Positions 6,574-7,067 of a stretch of 7,067 nucleotides of DNA are shown piece by piece (the first letter of the stretch is position 1; each line of letters opens with the position of its first letter). The stretch comes from Prevotella sp. UBA3675. Its GTDB lineage: Bacteria; Bacteroidota; Bacteroidia; Bacteroidales; Bacteroidaceae. The translations under genes and the position numbers were made by a program. A model generated the notes under the pieces. The model saw nothing but the letters and a program-made list of their open reading frames with translations. It searched no databases and was not told the origin of the DNA. The stretch covers positions 21,909-28,975 of the forward strand of contig DFJI01000005.1 of NCBI GenBank assembly GCA_002372235.1, written 5' to 3'.

Positions 6574-6645
6574 TTCCATAAGGCCCATAAGTCCTATAAG
6601 ACCTATAAGACCCATAAGACCTATAAGACTCATAAGACCTATAAG
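6574..6645. repeat. Eight 9-bp tandem units (consensus ACCTATAAG)
   Basis: ATAAG recurs at 6578, 6587, 6596, 6605, 6614, 6623, 6632 and 6641, exactly every 9 bp, preceded by variable bases around CC or CT. The 72-bp block fills most of the spacer between the DUF4492 gene and cydA and should be transcribed as part of the cydA leader. A period of 9 keeps reading frames open on both strands and creates spurious repetitive peptides. Confidence 0.92.
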
Positions 6646-6652
6646 CCCCATT

Positions 6653-6676
6653 CTAAAACCCCAAAACCCTAAAACA
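6653..6676. repeat. Three 8-bp tandem units abutting the cydA start
   Basis: CTAAAACC, CCAAAACC and CTAAAACA are adjacent and end two bases before the cydA ATG. The block replaces any Shine-Dalgarno sequence with an A-rich tract, which suits Bacteroidetes translation initiation. Confidence 0.7.
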
Positions 6677-6678
6677 AT

Positions 6679-7067
6679 ATGCAAAACATCCTCTTAACCA
6701 TCGACGCAGGCACCATTGACTGGTCACGCGCACAGTTTGCCCTTACGGCCATCTACCACTGGCTCTTCGTGCCGCTCACCCTCGGTCTGGCCGTCATCAT
6801 GGGCATTGCCGAGACGTGCTACTATCGCACGAAGGACGAATTCTGGAAGACGACTGCCCAGTTCTGGCAGAAGCTCTTCGGTATCAACTTTGCCATGGGC
6901 GTTGCCACTGGCATCATTCTCGAGTTTGAGTTCGGCACGAACTGGAGCAACTACTCCTGGTTCGTGGGCGACATCTTCGGAGCTCCGCTGGCCATCGAGG
7001 GCATCCTGGCCTTCTTCATGGAGAGCACGTTCGTGGCCGTGATGTTCTTCGGATGGAAGAAGGTGTC
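6679..7067 (+). CDS. cydA: Cytochrome bd quinol oxidase subunit I (5' part, truncated by window end)
   Basis: CydA carries the hemes of cytochrome bd, which oxidises quinol and reduces oxygen to water at the inner membrane, typically at low oxygen. The 129 codons visible align without gaps to E. coli CydA as I remember it, with an N-terminus eight residues longer. They include RAQFALTAIYHWLFVPLTLG (17-36), FWQKLFGINFAMGVATG (62-78), EFEFGTNWS (82-90) and GDIFGAPLAIEGILAFFMES (97-116). His27 corresponds to E. coli His19, a heme ligand. Glu107 and Glu115 correspond to Glu99 and Glu107, which line the proton path and heme site. The Q-loop and the remaining heme ligands lie beyond the window. The ATG at 6679 follows an A-rich tract and gives the expected N-terminus. 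The reading frame runs off the end, so cydB is probably further right. Confidence 0.96.
   Translation, partial: MQNILLTIDAGTIDWSRAQFALTAIYHWLFVPLTLGLAVIMGIAETCYYRTKDEFWKTTAQFWQKLFGINFAMGVATGIILEFEFGTNWSNYSWFVGDIFGAPLAIEGILAFFMESTFVAVMFFGWKKV

Noticed and set aside
6646..6669. C-runs before cydA as a G-quadruplex on the opposite strand
   Set aside because: Only three runs of three or more C lie close together, with uneven loops; a fourth run is too far away for a stable structure.
6415..6684. Repetitive peptides encoded on both strands through the 9-bp repeats
   Set aside because: A 9-bp period always gives an open three-codon repeat. The plus frame overlaps the DUF4492 gene and the minus frame runs antisense to cydA control sequence, so neither looks like a real protein.

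Overview
The window looks like a chromosomal segment of a Bacteroidota bacterium, most likely order Bacteroidales and Prevotella-like. The reasons are: two promoters that match the Bacteroidetes pattern exactly (TTTG, 20 bp, TAnnTTTG); start codons without a convincing Shine-Dalgarno sequence; GC-rich coding sequence beside AT-rich spacers; a DUF4492-type small protein directly before cydA; and intergenic regions filled with short-unit tandem repeats. The genus is an inference from style, not from a marker gene.

Layout. Positions 1-89 hold three copies of a 29/30-bp direct repeat just past the end of an operon. Positions 90-5083, on the minus strand, are a compact four-gene export operon. In transcription order these are a TolC-type outer membrane channel (5083-3518), a HlyD/YbhG-type periplasmic adaptor (3471-2488) and two ABC-2 type permeases (2487-1318 and 1334-90). 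The adaptor stop abuts the start of the first permease, and the two permeases overlap by 17 bp. No ATP-binding subunit is encoded in the window. Upstream on the same strand (6058-5189) is a membrane-anchored coiled-coil protein with a C-terminal beta-rich domain, of a type I believe is conserved in Bacteroidales but functionally unassigned.

Positions 6059-6328 form a divergent control region. It has one promoter for the coiled-coil gene, one for the rightward genes, three palindromes with TTCG/CGAA cores spaced about three helical turns apart over the leftward promoter, and four exact 10-bp tandem units between the promoters. Rightward, 6329-6559 encodes a 76-residue single-pass DUF4492-like membrane protein. 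A spacer made of 9-bp and 8-bp tandem repeats follows, and then the first 129 codons of cydA, subunit I of cytochrome bd quinol oxidase, which runs off the window end.

How the genes work together. The leftward set should build a tripartite envelope-spanning exporter of unknown substrate, with its ATPase supplied from elsewhere. The rightward set starts a low-oxygen respiratory oxidase locus in which the small DUF4492 protein is a plausible accessory subunit. I see no CRISPR array, insertion sequence, tRNA or rRNA. The best candidates for undescribed biology are the DUF4492 protein, the phased palindromes, the ATPase-less exporter operon, and the different short-period repeat in every spacer of 100 bp or more.
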